A DNA stretch of 64,000 bases from Anisus vortex (Eukaryota; Mollusca; Gastropoda; Planorbidae), in the NCBI GenBank assembly GCA_949126835.1, contig OX421497.1, positions 18,162,409 through 18,226,408 of the forward strand, written 5' to 3'. The position numbers and the translations under genes were made by a program. Below are positions 59,871 through 64,000 of the stretch, piece by piece. How positions within the stretch are numbered: position 1 is the first letter of the stretch; each line of letters begins with the position of its first letter. Under the pieces are notes generated by a model. That model did no database searches and was not told the DNA's origin. It saw only the letters and a program-made list of their open reading frames with translations.

Positions 59871-62497
59871 ATTATTTTTAGAATTCTTATTCAAATAAGA
59901 AAGTCAATATTGCTTAATTCAAATTCTTTATTAGCCGTGTCGAAAATGCATCTGTTCAAAACATATCAATATACACAACACTTAACAGTGACATAATTAT
60001 AGAATATTTAAAATTATATTAAATTACTATGTGTTTTACAAAGTCCTTGAAAATTGTATTTTATACTTGAGAATATTTGCCTTTACTGGTTCATTACATG
60101 TACTGTACAAAGAAATTCAAGGTATAAAAATCACCAAGTAAGATGCTTATAGTCAAATACATAATATTCGAGCCTCTACATATGAACATCTAATATAGAT
60201 AAAATTACTGATGATATTTTTAAAAATCAATAGCACACCATGTTCAATTATTTTACTAGTATTCAATTTCTTATATTCACATTTCATTAATTAATTCAGC
60301 AATTATAAAGAAGCCTTTTTATTTATTGAAAGAGAAATAACATAATAATAATAAACATTTAATAAAAAACAAAAAAAAGACTGTTTTATTGGGAACAAAA
60401 ATGCTCAGAAAGAAATAGATGATGTTTGATTTTTGTACAAAAGTTCATCACCAGTGTTCTGTGTTTATTAAAAGAATAAATCTTTGACAAAACATTTGTA
60501 TAAACTTGTCAAATCTGAAGAATCTTTTTAACATTTATGTCACCAGCACACACAAATATTTATACAAGATAAACATAAAAAAACAACACATTTACTGTCA
60601 CTAATGGGAACTAAAAGAAAAAAGAAAGAAAGATAAATAATATAAATCAATAAGAAAAAGTATTACTCAATTTCAGTCTTTCAACAATTAAAACAAAAAA
60701 TGTCTAGTACATGTGTCTTTATTATTGATTGATTGCAAAAAGGTTTTTCATAAGCTTCTTCAAGCAGTTCAAAACTATACAAGTTTTGTGAAAACAAAAA
60801 AATTTGATCACATTTAACACATTTTTGTAAAAGAATTGACTACATGACTGTATGCTGCATATTCTGCTCAATTTAAATTTAGTAATAACATACGGCAGGG
60901 GTCGGCAACCTTTAGATGTTTGTGTGCCATTGTAGAATTTTTAAATCATTCAGCGTGCCAACAGTCTAAATGTCATCTTACTCTAGCACTCAATATCTTG
61001 AGACTTGATTTGTCCAATTAGGGATTTTACGCGTGCCATTGAAAATCTCTGTATACTAAGTCTGGCACGCATGCCTTATGTTGCAGATACCTGACATACA
61101 GCATCAATATTTGGCATCAAACATGCAATGAAATTCTAGCATTATTTTATTGCTTTTATTCTGACTCATGTTTGAACATTAAAGATGACATTTTCATTTA
61201 GTTGTCATGATTCAGCTTAGAGAAACAAATTGGTATATATTTGTAACCCCATCAACTAGATCATTGCAACATGTTATATCATATTTATTAGTAGATTATA
61301 ATATATACATATTGTAATATAGGACCTATAGTCATAAGCAATCTTTGTATATAAATATATTGTATTTTAACAAATCAGTTGACTATCAATATTATACTAT
61401 TTAGAAATAAAACAATATTTTGAACATTTAGGTGATATGAAACAGTTTTCTGGGAACTAGTTCACATTAATGGTCCTAAAGTCATTTTAAATTGTAATAG
61501 AGTACCTATCTAAAACTTGTTCAGATTAAATCTAAGTTATGTTCTATTGGAAGGCCTAATCTATTAAACTTTTTCTGATTAAATCTAAGTTATGTTGTAT
61601 TGGTAGGCCTAATCTCTATCTTAAACTTTTTCTGATTAAGCAATCACTTGGTCAAACCCCTTGGCAAGTAGACGAGCTTAAATGATTGATTGCAAGCGCT
61701 ATAACATCTTAGAACAGAAGCGAATTGATACCAGTCTTTCTAGAATACCTAAACATCAACTAAACTACCGTATTAAAAGCATTATCCAAAAATCTTTCAC
61801 ACTGTTCTGTAGATAATTTTGTATTACAACTTTATTATATGGATATTATGAATAAGTATTTTAAAATGTCTAAAGGACATAGGCCAACATTTTTTCCTCC
61901 ATTACCAAGATGCATTAAATATTTGCATATAAAAAGCCTAGTTTGGTAATTATTATTTCAATAAATAACAATCACATTATCTTTTTGCACATTAAATTCT
62001 TCCTAAACATTGAATAAATAATTTATAATCAAACAAGACACACATAGGCAAGCATTAAAGTGCATTCGTCTTTTCTGTGACTATATTTCACTACTAACAA
62101 GTTTATCTCAAAGTGTACAACGCAAAATGAAACAAATTCACATTTTGAAAACGAAACCAGAATAGTTGAAATATAACTTTGCAAATTAAATCACAAAAGT
62201 ATTTGAAAGTGAAAAATCAATGTTGAATTTCAAACTTTATACTCCTCACACATTTGATTTTTCACTCTAACATAACATAGTCAGTAGAAATGTTTGAACA
62301 TTCCATGTTTTTAATGGAACTAGTGCTACACTGTAGTCAACAGATATTTAATCACCTTAACAGAATTGTTGTGTGAATAGAAAAAAAAAGATAACTTTAA
62401 ATTGGTTTAAAAATTCTTCACAAATAGATGAGTCAAATATTCATATTTTTTTTTTCTTCTACAATTGTGCAGAATTATTTATGACTTTGTGTTTTTT
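59871..62497 (-). other. Probable 3' UTR or intergenic DNA downstream of the 62.5-kb exon
   Basis: The sequence is AT-rich with no coding signal. It contains a 198-bp hAT MITE (60896-61093) and about 2.5 copies of a ~56-bp repeat at 61515-61640. AATAAA hexamers on the minus strand are frequent, so the transcript end is uncertain. Confidence 0.3.
60896..61093. mobile_element. hAT MITE, 198 bp
   Basis: The ends are CAGGGGTCGGCAACCTTTAG and, inverted, CAGGTATCTGCAACATAAGG. The 8-bp flanks acatacgg / acatacag (7 of 8) are at 60888-60895 and 61094-61101. Internal gtgccattg / gcacgc motifs are shared with the larger hAT copies. Confidence 0.85.
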
Positions 62498-62617
62498 TTA
62501 CTGAGGATAACCTGCACTAGGCCTGGGGTAGCCAGTACCATAACCTCCTCTGGAATAGGGATTATTCGGAGATTGAGTTGCTCCTGCTGGCCCAGGGGGG
62601 TATCCTGGCACTTTAGC
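62498..62617 (-). CDS. Terminal coding exon of an unidentified gene (Pro/Gly/Tyr-rich C-terminus)
   Basis: An acceptor (gaattctag) precedes an open frame of 39 codons ending in TAA at 62500-62498. The peptide begins AKVPGYPPGPAGATQSPNNP and ends GYPRPSAGYPQ. Its clean phase, GC content above the surroundings and tyrosine-proline repeats look like a real coding tail. Such P/G/Y tails occur in many proteins (ESCRT-associated, RNA-binding and membrane-trafficking types), so no name is given. The rest of the gene lies beyond 64,000. About 2.6 kb of AT-rich, gene-free sequence downstream (59.9-62.5 kb) would be its 3' UTR. Confidence 0.6.
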   Translation of the reverse strand, partial: AKVPGYPPGPAGATQSPNNPYSRGGYGTGYPRPSAGYPQ

Positions 62618-64000
62618 CTAGAATTCATTGGAACAAAAAAAGACAATTAGAAAACATCTGTGAATAAGTTTGAAATCCCCATAAGAATTTAGTTTTTTTT
62701 AATTGCTAACTATGAAATCAGGGCAGTATAGTCATATTTAAAGTCGAAGTCGTTAGTAAAAAAAGTCGAGTTTTTAGAGAAAGTCGATTTCAAAGTCGAA
62801 GTCGGCATTTAAAAAACAAATTACGACTTTACAAAAAGTCAAAGGAAAGTAACAAAATATAGCTTATATATTTACCAAACCACTTCCTTTTTCTTATATT
62901 AAAGCATTTTAAATCGTGTTGTTTAATTTCATTTTTTTTTTGTTTTTTTTTGTTTCATTTTCCGGTAATTCGAATTATGGAAGTGTGTAAACTCGCCTTC
63001 ATGAGAACCTGTATTTTTTTCCGGTCGTGTAACTTATAGTGTAAAAGAGTGTTAAACGTAGCATAACACAAATATACAAAGTTATTTTACCGACTTATAC
63101 AAATCTTGTTCAATATAAATGAAATCTTAATTAACAAACAATATAAAAAAGAAACGTTCGCTTTAAAAAATTTCAATCCTACTTTTTTATTTCTTCATTA
63201 AATAAACAAAACCGGTGCAAACTTGATTAATGGCGACTTACACTTTGACGTGCGCAGAAGATCTGATATTGAAGTCGCTAAAATAATAAATAAAGCAAGT
63301 TAATACGTTTGCAATACGTATTTAGCATTAGAACCTAAGCTTGATCATCTAGAACATAGGTTCTCAACGGGGGCGATATCGCCCCCCAGGGGGCGATTAG
63401 AGGCTTTAGGGGGGCGATAACATTCCCGGGGGCGATTGGGGGGCGATGAAGGGCAAGTGGGCGGTACATACCTATAATTTGAACACCTCAGCTATTTGAA
63501 TCGATTAGTTTTTGGATGAAATATGATGTAAACGCAAGTGCTACTACATATCTGATATCTCCCAACAGTAGGCATACATATTATTGAACAATAAATAAGA
63601 ATCGCAATGACTTTTCGATGAAGTAGGGGGGGGTCAGTATTTGGCAAATATGGTATCCGGCCGTCTCGTCTTATGGTTGGTTCACCGGACTGTCGCCTTA
63701 AATCTGTTAATATTACTCTTATATTACTCTTTTGATGTTTTACCCAGATGTCCTGAGTTTGAATCTTTTGTAAAGAGGTAACCACAATAGCTGAGCGGTA
63801 TAGATACGTAGTAATTATACAAACTGGGTAGTAATTGAAATGCTTGAAAATATTCATATAAATTCTTTAGTCATATAATATTTATACAATTTTCAAATAA
63901 TTTTTACAGTTCTATCATATCATTTCAAAGTTATAAATGCAAGCCATTTAATTTTTTATAAAAGAAAAACAAATTGAAATATATATATCAAATGAAAAGG
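62618..64000. other. Intron or flank with repeat fragments
   Basis: It contains an AAGTCGAAGTCG-rich patch at 62740-62815, one hAT-type end (cataggttctcaacggggg, from 63355) followed by repeated GGGGGCGAT motifs to 63450, and a weak tRNA-like SINE head at 63655-63800 (ggttcaccggactgtcgcc, gagtttgaatctt). Confidence 0.4.

Overview
The window is eukaryotic and animal. Base composition is strongly AT-rich. Two conserved animal genes are split into many short exons with GT..AG introns, and roughly half of the rest is tandem arrays, DNA transposons, non-LTR retrotransposon remnants and tRNA-derived SINEs. Intron density, the repeat types and the very frequent octamer TAGGCCTA suggest a lophotrochozoan, most likely a gastropod mollusc. 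That taxonomic step is inference. No bacterial gene, operon, rRNA, intact tRNA gene or CRISPR array was seen.

Region 1 (1-6,045): the last four exons, on the plus strand, of a biotin--protein ligase (holocarboxylase synthetase, HLCS). Its introns hold a 32-bp minisatellite and a Harbinger-like MITE. The last coding block, stop codon included, is amplified as a 54-bp array in the 3' flank, and a 963-bp TTAA-flanked piggyBac-like element splits that array.

Region 2 (6,300-10,146): intergenic space between two convergent genes. It holds a SINE copy, a 1.2-kb minisatellite and the probable 3' UTR of the next gene.

Region 3 (10,147-25,034, minus strand): a complete Ser/Thr kinase of the HUNK family. 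Twelve coding exons join to an 818-residue protein with every splice phase matching. It has an N-terminal kinase domain, a UBA-like segment and a long low-complexity tail ending in a basic motif. Its introns carry a hAT element with transposase remnants and a perfect 8-bp target duplication, SINEs, LINE fragments, a 27-bp minisatellite and a duplicated splice donor.

Region 4 (25,035-62,497): about 37 kb in which I recognise no host gene. It contains nested hAT elements (five with matching or near-matching 8-bp target duplications in this stretch), a pogo-like TA-flanked element, remnants of several LINE families, SINEs, a 1.4-kb GATA-type array, 35-bp and 36-bp minisatellites, and a 3.5-kb satellite of 65/58-bp units with higher-order organisation.

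Region 5 (62,498-64,000, minus strand): the terminal coding exon of an unidentified gene with a Pro/Gly/Tyr-rich tail, its probable 3' UTR (59.9-62.5 kb) and part of its last intron.

The genes do not form a functional unit. HLCS attaches biotin to carboxylases and HUNK is an AMPK-related signalling kinase; they are simply convergent neighbours. Both human orthologues lie on chromosome 21, so the pairing may be ancient linkage.
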